From contig CM039179.1 of NCBI GenBank assembly GCA_008360975.2, positions 49,048,359 to 49,112,358 of the forward strand: a stretch of DNA of 64,000 nt. Direction: 5' to 3'. Both the position numbers and the translations under genes were made by a program. The notes beneath the pieces are model-generated. The model made no database searches and had not been told where the DNA came from. It worked only from the letters and a program-made list of their open reading frames with translations. The stretch comes from Lichenostomus cassidix. Lineage: Eukaryota > Chordata > Aves > Passeriformes > Meliphagidae. Position 1 is the first letter of the stretch, and each line of letters begins with the position of its first letter. This document shows, piece by piece, positions 1 to 13,700 of the stretch.

Positions 1-3000
1 AAGTGAAGTGATTTAATTTAGAAATAGGCTCTGTGCTTTCCTATTCTGTATCACCTGTAATATGGTATCGGTTACCTTATGTTCTCACACAAACAGGTAC
101 ATCAAAACTGTATGCAGTTACATGGGTTCCAAAATAAAGTAGAGCATCACCAATGCAAAATAGCACTGATCATTTCACAAACAGCTATATTGTCCCTGGA
201 GAGGTAAGAGTATAAAAAGGCAATACTGAGTGTCACAGGGCAGGATAAAAATATGGAAGTGGTTATACCAGGGATGCATGAACTATGTGACTTCTTATTT
301 TGTGATTTGTTTTGGGTACCAGAGAACATGCATAAGTTTTGGGTGGTATGCATGGTTTCATCTGTGAATATGTTAGGTTTCTTTTACTCCTTTTCAGGTG
401 TATTAATCAGGTGACATCTGGCAGATCAGTGAGGTGGGCAAATAAACATTCTTGATGGTTCTGTAGATCTGAAAGTACTCTGGTATTTCAGGTTTCCTCT
501 CAGCGTTGGTCAAAGGTAAACCTGTTTGTGCTGGATGGGTTTAGTTCTGATAGTATATTTAAGACTGCAGAGAAAAGGACATGAAAACCCAAGCAAACAA
601 ACAAAACCACATGCAGTTGACTGAAAGGGCTCATGGTAGCCCATATTAGAGTGTTAAGTTTTGTATTTTTATAGAAGTTAATTATGTATCTTGAAAAATC
701 CCGTTCGTTTCTATTCTGAACACAGTTGTGCTCTACCAGCACAAAGCCCACGGCTGTCTCAAGCTGCTCTCCCTTCCTTGCCTCTGCCTCTCTGCTTGAA
801 ATGAGCAGCGACTGTGTCCTGCTGTTTGAGGCAAAGCCTGCTTAAAGACATCCCTCTTAAGTGAAACGGGCTGCTTAGCCCCCCCGCCCCCTCGCCCTAA
901 TGCAGGGAATTAGGACTTAGAATGAGAAGTTAATTACTTGGTCCTCTTCTGGAGAGGGTGGTGCTGTCAGGATTTCTACTGCTCCCCTTGCAGGCTCTCT
1001 CTGGGAGAAAAAAAGGAAAAGCATGGCAGCAGCAAGACCATTAGGTGTCGTTTTAGCTTCCCAAGGTGAAACTTCGTGTCTTGGCTTCAGCTGCAGTGCT
1101 TAAACGTGGCTTTTATGTCCTTTTGTGTGGTTTTAGTTGAGTCAAATGAACAAAAACCTGCAATATGTACTTCAAAGGCTGTCATACCATGAAGTTCAGA
1201 TCAGGTAGATGGCATATAGTAAATACACATGTAGCGTGTCTTAAATTTTATTTTTCTGTTCAGAGCCTCAGAAAGATGTCATGAGCGAATGAGTTACTTG
1301 GTAGTGTTACGGCTCCTTCCAGTTTGGATCATTTGTGATAGTGGCAAAATACTTCATTTGAACCACTGCAAATAAGAAATGTTTTTTTTTATTTTGTGTT
1401 TTTTATTTGGCTTCTAATGCTATTCAGAAAAGCTGTTTGGTGCTTTGGAGGAATTGTATCTATTAAACCACATTTCCTGACTTTATAAGCTGGTTGTAGT
1501 AGTGACTTGTCTTCATCTCTGTTCAAATCTGGTTGCTTTTTCATGGAATCCATAATTTCCTTTTTTAAAATCATTTTATGTATTTAGAAATAGATAGGCT
1601 TTTACAAATAATATTTTCTAAAAATTTGGAAGGGTAATATGGTAAGGATTTTCTTGTTCTGCTTCTCTGGAATTAAAGATAGGTAGGATTCTACAGTATT
1701 GGGCACATGGCACTTCTCTGAAGGATTATATTAATTTAAAATGCAAACATGAGAGAGAGCCTTGTTCAAAGCCAATGTGAAAGACTTTCAGAAGCTGTTG
1801 AGTAAGATAAAACCAACACCATGGATGTGTGGGTTTTTCCAGCTCTACCATCCCATTTTCTGTCTCCCATTACAGCTGACTTTAAAGGTACATTTCAGTC
1901 ATGAAGTTCATTTTTGTATGTTGATAAACCTTAACAAAGAGTTTGCTGTGTTAAAATGACTGGGGTAATGTTTTATTTCGTTACTCTTCCTGGCAGGAAG
2001 ATGTGGATCTGCAGTGCTGTTTAGAGATCCTTGATGCATTGAAAAACATGTTGAGGGAAGTCAGAATACTATTCTCCAGGGCATAGCAATGACTGCCTTC
2101 CAGACTGTTCATGATTTTGTTTTTCCTAGCAAGATAAATAAATATTTATTTTTAAAAATGCTGATGTTAAATATATTTCATGTACTGTGTGACGCAGATA
2201 TGGGTTTCCTGTTATGTTAATTCAGAAAAAGGGCAAAATGCAGCAATGTCCCAGGAACTTTGGGAATGGTCAGTGGTCTGTGGGTTCGTAAGTATTTCTG
2301 AAATAGAGTAACTATTCAGTAACAGTGCAGTGAAAGACTAGGACGTGCAGTGCTAACTTGTTGAAGCATATTTTTATGTACCTTCTCATAGTTTGTTTCT
2401 TGCTTTGGCTTGATTATTCCTAACAACTCCATCTCAAGTTACAGTAAGATTTCTGAATAAAAATAGAGTAGGGTAATATATATTTAACAGTGCTGTATTT
2501 GTCAGGGAGGAACCAGTTGCTTGCTTTGGGGCTGCGTGTCTGAAGGGCAGAAACCAAGCATCACAGCAGCTCCAGCTAAACCCTGTGCTGAAAGCTGATG
2601 TTTGACCTTCAGGTGCCATACAAAGTCAGAGGTCTGCAATTCCTGCCTGCCTCAGCTCTGTCACAGTGTGCAAAATTGTAGCTTTGGTAGTCTAAGGTGA
2701 AAAAATTCATTCCTGCTTGTGTGCAAATTAGGAGGTGAAGGGGTTGTGTGTATGACCTGCTGCCATACTTGGCAATGAAAATAAATACCAGACTGCCCTC
2801 AGTGTCATGGTGCTTCTGTGGCAATCTAAGCAGTTAGGTCACAAATTGCCAAACAAGCTATCATAACTATACTTTACAAAACCAAAACAACAACGTCATT
2901 TAAGATCCCAAAATGCTGCTCTGATGTGGAAATCCCATAACAACCGATAAGAGAGCTTTCTATGGAAAATATTGCTCTTCCTGTGAAGTTTGCTTTAGGC

Positions 3001-4754
3001 TTGTGTACAAGACTTGTTTTTTTTAGGGAGAATAACTTCAAACAAGTATCCCTTTTGTGGACAATACTTCTGGCCTGACTTTATGGTCACACTCAATGAG
3101 AGCCTCATAATTTTCTGTGCAGCACAACTGCAAACTTTAGCAGTACAAAAAATAACTTGTAAAGAGGATACTCTTTTTTGTGTAAACCAACTGCATTATA
3201 AATAGACGCAAGATGCTGGCTCTTCTTCAGCAGCAGTTTTTTGGGTGAACCTTGCCAAAAGAAAATCAAGTGATCCTTTCAGTAGGAGCAGCACACCATA
3301 CTTTTATTTAAAATATTCATGAAGAAACACACCCAGATTATCCATGGCATATGTGTGCATATATTCAGATTTAGCCTTGAGAAAATTTGCTGACCTAAAC
3401 ATGGGAGCAGAGTGGGAGCAAGGCAAAGTGATTAAAGCCAGCTCAGAAGGAGTGGGTTTACATCCTGGCACTGTGCCTCGGATTCTCTGTCTGCTTAGTG
3501 CTAGGGAGAACTAAAAATAATATCTGCAGTTTAGTGGGATGGTGTGAAGTTTACAAAATGAGTAAGTTTCTTCCATAGTGACTTTCTGTCTGCAGAAATC
3601 ACCGCAGAAGAAGGTAATATCAAAAAATTGTATTACATAGAGGTATCAATCTTTATGAATGCTGTGGAGTTTTTTACGGATTTTTTTTTCCTTTGTTCAG
3701 TATGTATGTTCTCCTTAAAATGTACAGCATCACAGCTGGGAGTGTAAGAAACGTGGAGACCAGCCCAGACTTCCAGGTTTGCTTGAGTTTTGTGTTTCTT
3801 TATGCAACCAAGTATTTTGTTTCTCTATGATTACTCACTGTTCTGCATTTCATCTGTTTTACTTAAAATCGTAGTCTTGCTGGTTGTAGTTGTATAGGAG
3901 TTTGAAAGTGAACTTTCTGTGTTTAGTGAATACTGGAGGTTAAAACCCATTTTTAACAATACCATCAGTAGTGAGTTGAAAAGGAGCCTAGTTGTGATGC
4001 CATTTTATTTCTTATCTGAGTTTAAATTTTTAAGGTTAGACAACCTCTTTGATATGCTTCTGCTCTGAGTTTTCACATGACCACCGTAAAAAGGTCAGAT
4101 TTTGAGAAGACAATTCTTGTATATCAGTAGCACAACAGAGTGGATGCTTTAGGATTTTACTTTTAGAAGTGTCAACCTCAGCAAGCCAGGGATGTATATG
4201 TATATGCCGCTATTTATTACCTATCAAGTAACAAATCTGCAAGACTCACATTAACTGGATTATCATAAGCTTTCTTATTATGCTAAGCTTGAAGTATCAA
4301 AATGAAACATTGCAGTGCTATTTCACTGTTTGCCAACCCAGCCTGTAGTACTGGAGGGGTTTATAGCTATTTAGTCCTGTTGTTATGCTTTGCAATTTTA
4401 CTGTTAGACTTTATGCACGTAGTTTACCCCCACCTGAAAAACTTTGGCTGAGTTCACCAGCTTTGACACTCATTTTGTGGATTTTAAAATTCTTACCATA
4501 GCTCTATGGAAAGCTCAGAATATTCTGTGGAGTCCCACAGGTTGTTGCTGTCCTTGTGGAAACACAGCAGCTAGCCCTGTACCCGGCTAGTATGTTAAAA
4601 ATAAAGCTTAATAGCATCCTGTTACCCAGGTCAATTAATTCACTTGAGCGTACTGCTGCCACGTGGACTCCCCAGCCATGCTACAGGGAGCAGTGTACAT
4701 GAATTGTAATGGATCACTGCTCCTGGAAGGGCTGTTGTTATGCACCCACAAGAG

Positions 4755-4788
4755 CCCTGCATGAAGCTATGCAGGGTCTGCTTCATGC
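4755..4788. repeat. two overlapping, mutually exclusive inverted repeats
   Basis: CCCTGCAT (4755-4762) pairs perfectly with ATGCAGGG (4769-4776). GCATGAAGC (4759-4767) pairs perfectly with GCTTCATGC (4780-4788). The two stems share bases, so only one can form at a time. Confidence 0.85.
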
Positions 4789-7700
4789 TTTCATCCCGGG
4801 TTTAATTGCTTTGGGTTGGTTTCAGGGGACTATTCAGTGAACAACTTAAGACTCTTTCCAGAGGGCTCTGCTCTGAAATAGGATCCAAGGCACACAAATC
4901 ATTGTCTGAATTGCATGGTGTTTTCCTCTACGATGCCCAGCTGCTAGAAGATCATACTGCTTCACTGCTCTCTTACTGCTTAAAATGTCATCCTACTAAC
5001 AAATATAGCTGTCTTTTATTATTACTATGCCATAAAAGTAATACTCTGAAAGTTTTTTGTTTCTATCTGTACTGTTCCTATTAAAATGTCAAAATATCTT
5101 TCAGCTCAATAGAATAAACAGGTGGGTAAGGATGTGACAGGTTTCTAATTCAGTTTCAGTATGGAGTGCTGCTGTCATTTGGAACATTGTGAAAACTTAA
5201 GAAAACAGCAAATCTACATGTCAGCAAAAGTTTGCATGACTTTGTTATATGCACCCAGAATATTCTTCCAACAGAGCACATTTATCAATGGGGTGTTTTC
5301 TCTAGTTGCCACCTGTGAGTGGGCAATGTAGGTAGGACTGGGAACCACAGCATGAAGGTAATTGGCAAATTGGTAAAGAAATCAGTGCTGCCCACAGAAC
5401 AGCAAAGCACACAGATCCCTGTGAGATCCCTTACTGATTGCCAACAGGTGCATTGCTTTTCCAGTCTTTTTACCATAGAGAAGGCTACTGCTTATTATTT
5501 TCTTATGTCATATCTCGTACTCTTCTGTTTCTCTCAGCTCCTTGAAATTGTTCCAATCCAGGATTATAATCTTTGGGTTTTGCAGGAGCTGTTGGTACTG
5601 CGTGCAGTACTATCAGTCATGAAGAGTCATGATTCTGACTGTAGGGAAAAAAGCTAATAGTCACTTTAACTGTACTGCTTCCCACAAGCCCTCTGGCTCT
5701 AAATTAAAACTGGAAAGGAAAAAAAACCAGTCAGTTATTCTTCTGATTGCTTGCTGCCAGGAGCTGAGCTTTTCAGTTACAGCTATCAAGCTTATAAGCA
5801 TTTTAACTTTATTTCTGTTTATTTTTTTCTTTTGTATTGATATTAACAGGTTTTTAAAATGTATATCCTAGTAACAACTGTTTATTGAATAGGAACTTGA
5901 GCAGAAAATTTTATGTGGAAATAATCATGCATGATAATAATTCCAATTTAAATAGAGCTGTTCCAGTGTTTTTACTTGCTCAAAATTCCTTTGCATTTTA
6001 AGTTTAGTTTCACCTTCACACCCTTTTTTTAAAACACATGACCTGGCACAAATTCATTTTTAAGTCATACTGCCAATGGCTGATGAGAAGTGAAAGCTGG
6101 TCTCCTCGGTGACCAACACAATTGTATTGTGTTTCAGAAGGAAGGTATGAGTAACGAAAAAACCTCAAACAAATAAAAAACCCCAGCCTCTGCTACAGAG
6201 GGAAAGTATGCTGTGCTGTATGGTAAAAGGCTGTAATATTAGCAAAGTAACTCCTGGAGCCTAATGTGAATAGCTGAGCCATTTATAGCTGGTAGAAAGA
6301 CAAATTGCTGCTGAAGGGTGTTTGTTATTGCATGGCTGCTGCTACAGCTGGTGGATTGCCTGGTTAAGAGCAAAGTAAACTTGAACCTGGTAAGAGCTGC
6401 TGTGAAAAGTACACTCCAGATAAGCACACTTCAATCTCTGGAACATTTAATTTGTTCAACAGCATTTTCTAGTGCGTCAGGTTTTCAGATGTGCAAACAT
6501 ATTTATAATATTGACAAAATTATCAATTTCTAATTTAGTCTTCTCTGTCGATCCACTACTAAAGGACACATTCTTGTTTACTCCAAACACAGGTAGGGTT
6601 CATATATCAAATTATAAAGTTAATATCTGTCCTTGAAAGTCTCCCGACTATTACTTTTCTGCTTCTTAACGTAGAACCAGGCTGCTATTATAGGTCAGTA
6701 TGCTGATGTCCTATCTGTCTAATGAGGTTTGAATGTGTTTGATATGAGCCTCAGAGTATGCAACTATGTAAAATTAATCCTCTCAAAAATTTCTATTCAG
6801 TTTGTTACCTTTGAACATCATGTCCATTAGAATATAGTTTTGGCAGGTTAATTAATTGTAAGACAAAGAGGGCTTTTACCTTCGTTAATAATGTCTTTGC
6901 CTCCCAGCTGCTTTTTTACAAGCAAGCAGACTCAAAACTGAGCATCAAGAATAATTGTAAGCCCCTGCCTTTGTGCACTGTGGCAAAGGGTGAGTAGGTA
7001 GAGTTTTTAACAATCCTTCAGTTCTCTCATTGGTCTTAAAGAAGCTGGCAAATTGATGGGACTTGAAACTGTATGTAACAAAATTTCAGAGTGCCATTTC
7101 GGAGTGGAGAGAAACATAGGTTGAAACTAAAGGGAAAAGCAGGGCAACAGCCCTGCTCCATGAGGGAATAGTAATGCTTCCATGGGAGTTTGCCTGGAGG
7201 ACTGATTAGTGGCCAATCATAAGAACAGGAAGTTTTTAGTGTCTTGTGTGATAATCAGGCTCCTGAATAATTAACCAGTGACTCTGACAAATACATTCCT
7301 TCTGTTTCTTGAATCGTGTTATTTTTAACACCAGAGTAAGTTGCTGGTTTGCTTACACGTGTAGCACTACAGCTACAAATTTACAATGTAAGTAACTCTC
7401 TGAATACCTTCCTGGGCATCATACTTCCTGTTATCTATGTCACCACTTGTCTTTCATAGTTTGAATATAGTAACATGAAGGAAAAAAACCCAAACACAGC
7501 AGTAATTTATTCAGGTGTATTCCGTCTAGGTACTTACAGATTCAAATCCCATAGGGAACCAGAAACATACCCCCTGTGTCTTTTTACCAGGGAGCTCAGA
7601 GTGCCCTGATAGTTCTTTGTTACCTGTTTAGTCCAGTAGCTTCTTTCTGTCAGCCTGGATGGTCTCAACCTGTAACAGCAGCATTGATGACAGAATGCAT

Positions 7701-10700
7701 CAGTGCATACCTCTTGCTTGAGCCTCCAGAATATAAACTGACAGATGGTCTTGGCTAAGAAAAGAGGAGACATTGACTACATCAAAATTAGTCATTAAAA
7801 GATGCTGTTGCGTGAAAATGTTTTTTAATAGCTTAAGCATAGAAATTCCATTCATAAAAGTGTTATTTCCTTGTGTCCCAGAAATAGGTTGGAAATAAAT
7901 TTGTATTATTAGTCTTTTTAGGGACAGGTAATTTTTTTTTAAAAAAGGTACTGATGGAGATAGGTTGACTTTATGTGCAGAATGCTTATTAGGACTATAA
8001 ACAAGATCAGATATTTTCAGGAATGGGTTGAGTCACTGGCAATGTTAAATAGTCCAGATTAACAAAAAAGCCTATTTGAAGTCTTTGGGGATCTCTAATG
8101 CCTGTGTATTTCTCGAGCTTTTCAGTGAAGGATGACTGTGTCTCAGTAAAATTTCCCTTCAGTTTCTACTATAATTATATTTTCTCTTTCACTTTGCTAT
8201 TTCAGAGTCTAAGAATTTAGTATTTATACGTTGCATTTTTCACTGTGTATCCCAGGAATTCCCACACACAGTGGTATAAAGCAAAAACATCCATGCCTTG
8301 CAAAAAATGATACATGGGAACACTTAGACTTTGTGAAGTAATTTGGATGTGATCAAGCATAAGTGAATTTTTTGTAGCTGGTTCTGCAGTTTCACATAAT
8401 AAAAGAATCTGCCACTATGGTGCTGATGGCTGCTTTAAACAGCATGAGTCCTGTTTCAGCAAACATCATCCACTTGCCTGTGGGACCAATCATCTTTAAA
8501 TGTCCAGCTCTCTATTGCATAGATAAGTTCCTTTCCTTTAAGCCTTTCCTTCTGGATCTCCTGCTGAGAACATGGGATCATGTCTATAATTTCTAATGAA
8601 GTACCTTCAGGTTGTTTCTCAGTTGGTAAACAGCCTTTATCTGTGACCTTGCAGTCATGCTGCTGCCTTGTGAGCTGTAGTTCCTGGTTGAACACAATCG
8701 CCCAGTGTTAGAGCTGGACTGGCACAAAAATGCCAGTTATTGCACAGAACTACATTCTGCTGGTTTTACATGCTTAAAAACTTACAAGTGGTGGTTCTTT
8801 CCCAGCTGATTTCTAAAGGCACGGGCCTTTCAGGTGTTCTTGGACAGCTCTGGCTGACTTCAGGGACTTGGCTTGTGTATGAATTTTCCTGAAATTGGCT
8901 GCAAGCCCATAATTTCACTGGAAAGGTTAATCTGAACAACATGATGTTTAGGTCTTGTTTCCAGATGAAAGGTTTTTGTAAATTTTGATTTTTACCAAGG
9001 CAAATGTACTTTCATGTATTCATTAGCTGGTTTGAAATATGCTTTAATAGAAAAGTGTGTAGGATGTCACCTATCCTCCTCCAGCAGGCATACTTTACTT
9101 TACCATGAAGTAGCAACTTCAAATAATTGCAAAACATTCTAAGAATAAGCCGTTACTTGTTTTCCCATGAACTTAAGAACTGAAGAACCTCCTGTTGGAT
9201 GTTTTCTTCCAAATACTTCTTGTAGTAGATTACAGTTTTATGTGACCTTCTGATAACTTTGAGGTTTTTTTGGACAAAGCTGTTTTATTAGAAATATGCC
9301 ACAGACATTAAGAGTGAGGGCAAACTGAAGAATTTGCATAAGGCATTTCCAGGTGTCTTTAAAGGGTTGCTTGTGGTGAAGATGTCAGTCCAGAAAGATT
9401 GGCAGAGTTGTGATCTGAAAACAGAGCTATTGTGTCATGAGCTATTGTCTCATTTGAGCAGCCTTTAATTCTAAAAGTTGTATGTAACTTTTATTTTAAA
9501 ATGGTTGGGGAGAAACCAACATCCACGGTGGTGCTCTTTCTTATAAGAGTGGACATTATTTTACATTGTTGAAAGTGCCATCAAGTTTTTCCATATGGAT
9601 TTTCTGGGCTAGGGGGTGTCCCTTTTTGTAAGATACTTTCGGCTGAGAAATTATGAGAACTACCAAAAATATGGGGGGAAAAAGTAATGAAGCCTAATGT
9701 GTGGAGTGAGGGGTGTTTCCTTTAAGCTCAGGGGGCATGGGACCTTTATGACCTAAGACCCACAAACTTGGTGGGTGCACATTTGGTTTTGCTATAGAAA
9801 TGTTAATGCCTGACTTCTAAAACATTCCATTTTCTGCAAGCTGCATGGTTCTACTGCTTCTGAAATTCCAAATGTTCAGAAGCATTGCTTCCATTAATGT
9901 TTTCAATAAAAGTGTTGTGGTTTCTGTTGTATTTTAAGCACTGGAGCACTGTAGTCTCCCTCCAGATGGATTGACAGACCAGCAAGAGGAACTAGAAAGG
10001 AACCCTAGTCTTTGGGGGTAGGAGTGGCTCTGAAAATAGAGATTTCTTTTTAAGGTCATCTTCAAGAACGATGGAAGGTGTTGATGAAGAAGTGAGCCTT
10101 AGCAGACCTCTTGGTCATCCCTTGTACCTTAAGAGCAGACAGGAAAGGCAGGATACATGGACTGTATTGTGTGCAGTCTGGAGAGCTGGTGAAACCCATT
10201 CGTGTAAAGTCTAAAGCTAAGCCTGCTTCTGCAAGAAGAGAGCCCTAAGGGGGTGCTTCTGAGGTCAGAGTAAAACAAGGAGGGAATTGCATGTCTTAGC
10301 CATGAGCATCCAGAGCTACGAGTCTGATAGATGTTCCCTGAAGTTATGGAAAAGGTAGATGAAAATCTGGTCTATTTCTGTAAATTCAGAGATGTTAAGA
10401 AATTCTAGAGTTTAATAATTCCCTGCGTGGTTCAGTCAAAGTAATTTCACTTCCAAGAGAAAGGCCTTCCAGTAGCATTAGAAGTAATTTCACAGCTTAA
10501 ATGAATTCAGTCATGCCTCTGTAGTAAAGAGTGCATTACCCTTTTTATTACCACCTGTGAAAAATGCTTTCAGCTGCATTTGAATTCGAGACACGATGGT
10601 TAGACTGGTCTGTGCATAGCTGAAAGTGACTGATCTCATTTTTGTGAAGGTATTTCCTGATAAATGCATCTGTTTATCAAATAGAGTTTCAGTAGGGAAA

Positions 10701-13700
10701 TGATTACTCGTTTACTGGATTTAAAGGACAGGCTTTTATAGCCCAAATTTTAATAATTGCTCTGAATATAGAGCAACTACTTTTTAGAATGTTAGCATGT
10801 ATTAAGGGCAGATATGACTCTCTTTTGCGAGGAAACGTCTGTCACCTCTTAAAAAATCTCCATTTATTGCAAATGTAAGTGTGAAATTCACTGATACCCT
10901 TTGAGATACGTATTGAGTATTTTGAAGCAATTTTTTGGCATTTCTTCATACTTCCTTGGGTTTTCCATTATTAATACTTAGATCACCTGTAAAGACAAGT
11001 TAATCTGTCCACACATACTTCCCTTTGAAGTTTCCATCTCTGTCTATTGGTAATGGCTGCTTGGTCTCCTAATTTTCATTATAGAGTAGAGAAACTGCAG
11101 CAGTGTTTAATCACTTTCAGGTATTTCTGAATTTGAGACAATCAGCTTGGAGAGGCTGCAGTTGAGGCAAAAGCAAATTTGGTGCCCCATATCCATTTTG
11201 TATTACAAACTTGTTTAATAGGTTTAAAATAAACAGATCTTATTTTTAAGTGTGAGCTGACATTCAAAGATCAAAATTCTTTGCCAGCTGTCAGCTGAGA
11301 CAAATGGGCCTAACAGGGACAGAGGTCTCTTAAAATACATGACACTTTAAATGGACAGTATTGTGGATCATACACTTTATTTAAAAATCCGGCTTCACAG
11401 AAACAGCCAATTTTACTTTATTTTAATTGTTAAGACACCGTTTTTTATCAAATGGAGTTTACCATTTGCTTTTACAGGTCCAGCTAAACTGCATTCCAAA
11501 AGAATTTTAAGAAGTACCCTAACTGGATGCATACATTAAAAAATCAGAAGCTGAAAAAATCAGAATCTGAAAACTGTCTTGCAGAGAGAACATCATGGAG
11601 TCCGGCTTCTTTCTGACATAATGCCACAAACAGTGAGCGTCAAAAAAACCCCAAACCACCACAATAAAATGCAGACTTGTTGGAGGATAATTCTTCAGTC
11701 TTCTTAACTTTTCAAGAAGGTTAGAATTGGTAATGTGGAGCATGTCCCTTTATGTCAAGATGGCATGGCAGATTCAGTCCTGCATCCAGGTGGCATCCTA
11801 AGGACTGTATCCTCACTTTTTCAGTAAAAATCTTGCCACTGACTGGGAACAAAAATTGTCATGAGTCTCATTGTTATATTTATACACGTGTTTACACACA
11901 CACCCCCTAGCTGTGGTATATAAAGAGAGGAGAAATTCCATTCATTAAGAGTCTATCACTAATTTTGTTTTCAAGACTGTTAATGAGCCAATGAGGTTCA
12001 GAAAGCTTTGGAACAAACCCTGTGATGGAAGCTGTTGAGTGTTTAGCAGTTATTTACTAGCATATTGTTTCAATAAGGATTGCAACAGGAAGGAAATTTC
12101 CATGGGAGATTGCCTCATGTACCCATCAGAATACCAGTCTATTTTAGTTGTTCAGTGCAAGCTTTATATAGCTTTAACATGAGTTCAGCAAAATTGCTCT
12201 ATTTTGCACAATTAAGCTGCACAAATTGCACTGTTCTAGTTTTCAGATCAAAGGTAGGTGACAGATATGTCTTTACGAGGAGAAATTCATTGGTATTGTT
12301 TATTGATGTCAGAAAATAAACTGGGTCGTTAGTTGGTACTTGTAGCATGAGAGAGACCAGGAATGGTTTCCAGCTCATGATTCTGCTTTGCTCTGAGGTC
12401 CAGGTCCAGGTTCACACTGCCTCCTACATACTTTTTTCATTAGACAGAGAGCCCCCAGAGCAGGAGGAGAGCTGTGCTGCACCCCAGAAGACTCCTCAGG
12501 CTGAAGAGCAAGCCTACCTCATTGTTCAGAGGGCATCAAATGACTCTGCCATATCAGTCATTTGGCATGTGTTACAGAAGAGGGTCAGAATCTGCTTCTG
12601 GAAACTTGGCATACAAAAAAAAAAATCTCTTTTCCTCACAAACTGGAATTGCTTTCTTACCAGAAGATTTTTCTGCTGCTTTCTGCCTTTTTGAAAGCAG
12701 ATGTTTGGCAGCTGACTGTTCTCTGATTCCCAGTGTGGAAAGATCCAAGCTACATCTTAGATCTGTTGATTAGCTGGAGCTGAGGCTACTCCCCAAAGCA
12801 CTAGTCCTGTCCTCTGAGCAGTGAATCAGAATTTAAGAATTCCTGATATCCAGACCATCACTCAGATGATACAATTGACTTAAAAAAGAAAAAAAATCAC
12901 ATATATTCTAACTTTACAGTGGCTCAATCATGTAGAACCTTCTGGTTTAGGGTTCCTAATCTAAACACAGTCCTTTAAGCCTTTATTGGAAGCACCAAAA
13001 TACTTCTGTGAAACATAACCTTCAGGCACCATGGACAAGTATTGTGTTATGCAACAGCTATTTTTAATGTATTAAAGATTAACATTGGTGTATAAAGTTA
13101 ATCAGGAATAAACATCCTGTGCTGATAAGGTAAAAATCATTCTCCATTTGTTAATACTCCTATTTTTAAAGAGATCCCAAATTAGGTCTAAAGCTTGTTT
13201 TTTTATAGCCAGGCATTGGTCCATGGCGTAATCAGTCAGGAATATAATTTTTTTAAAAGAAATGTATTGTTTACAATGACTGACCCTTTTTTTCTTCGAA
13301 TTTTCATCTTCGGTATTAAATAAAAAGGTGAATCAATTCATTCACTTTTCCACTGTTGCACATTTTAAGTTAGAAAAGAACCTAAAGTCTAAGGAAGCAC
13401 TGACTGTAATAAATGTTTTTTGACATCTAGCATGTGTATAGACGGAGAAACAAAGTAATTATTAATATTGGAATACTGATTTGCATTTTGTGGTTCCCAA
13501 TCTATATCTGACAAAAAAACCAATACTGTAAAAGCACATAAACCAATGAGGAAATGATGAGCACTAGGAGTTCCAGTGATGCATTCTGAAAAGTTTTCTA
13601 TAAACACAACTTGAAAGCAGAGTCATAAGATTTCCACATACTTTTCAGTGATTTTGGAAGTGTTAAAGCTCAGGTATTTCACATAGTTTGTAACCAAAAC

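Noticed and set aside
878..900. C-rich, CpG-containing block considered as an alternative first exon or promoter
   Set aside because: Too short and isolated for a CpG island, and no open exon with a donor that joins the TBC1D4 frame was seen.
1389..1574. 61-codon minus-strand frame rich in Lys and Asp
   Set aside because: Begins in an AT-rich stretch with no family resemblance and no neighbouring exon-like segments; likely chance.
8456..8695. 79-codon minus-strand open frame with protein-like composition
   Set aside because: No recognisable domain, no splice or promoter context, and length within chance expectation for a 64-kb window.
12347..12773. Two overlapping plus-strand frames of 115 and 99 codons
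   Set aside because: Different frames over the same DNA, interrupted by a poly-A stretch, and no family similarity; not convincing as an exon.
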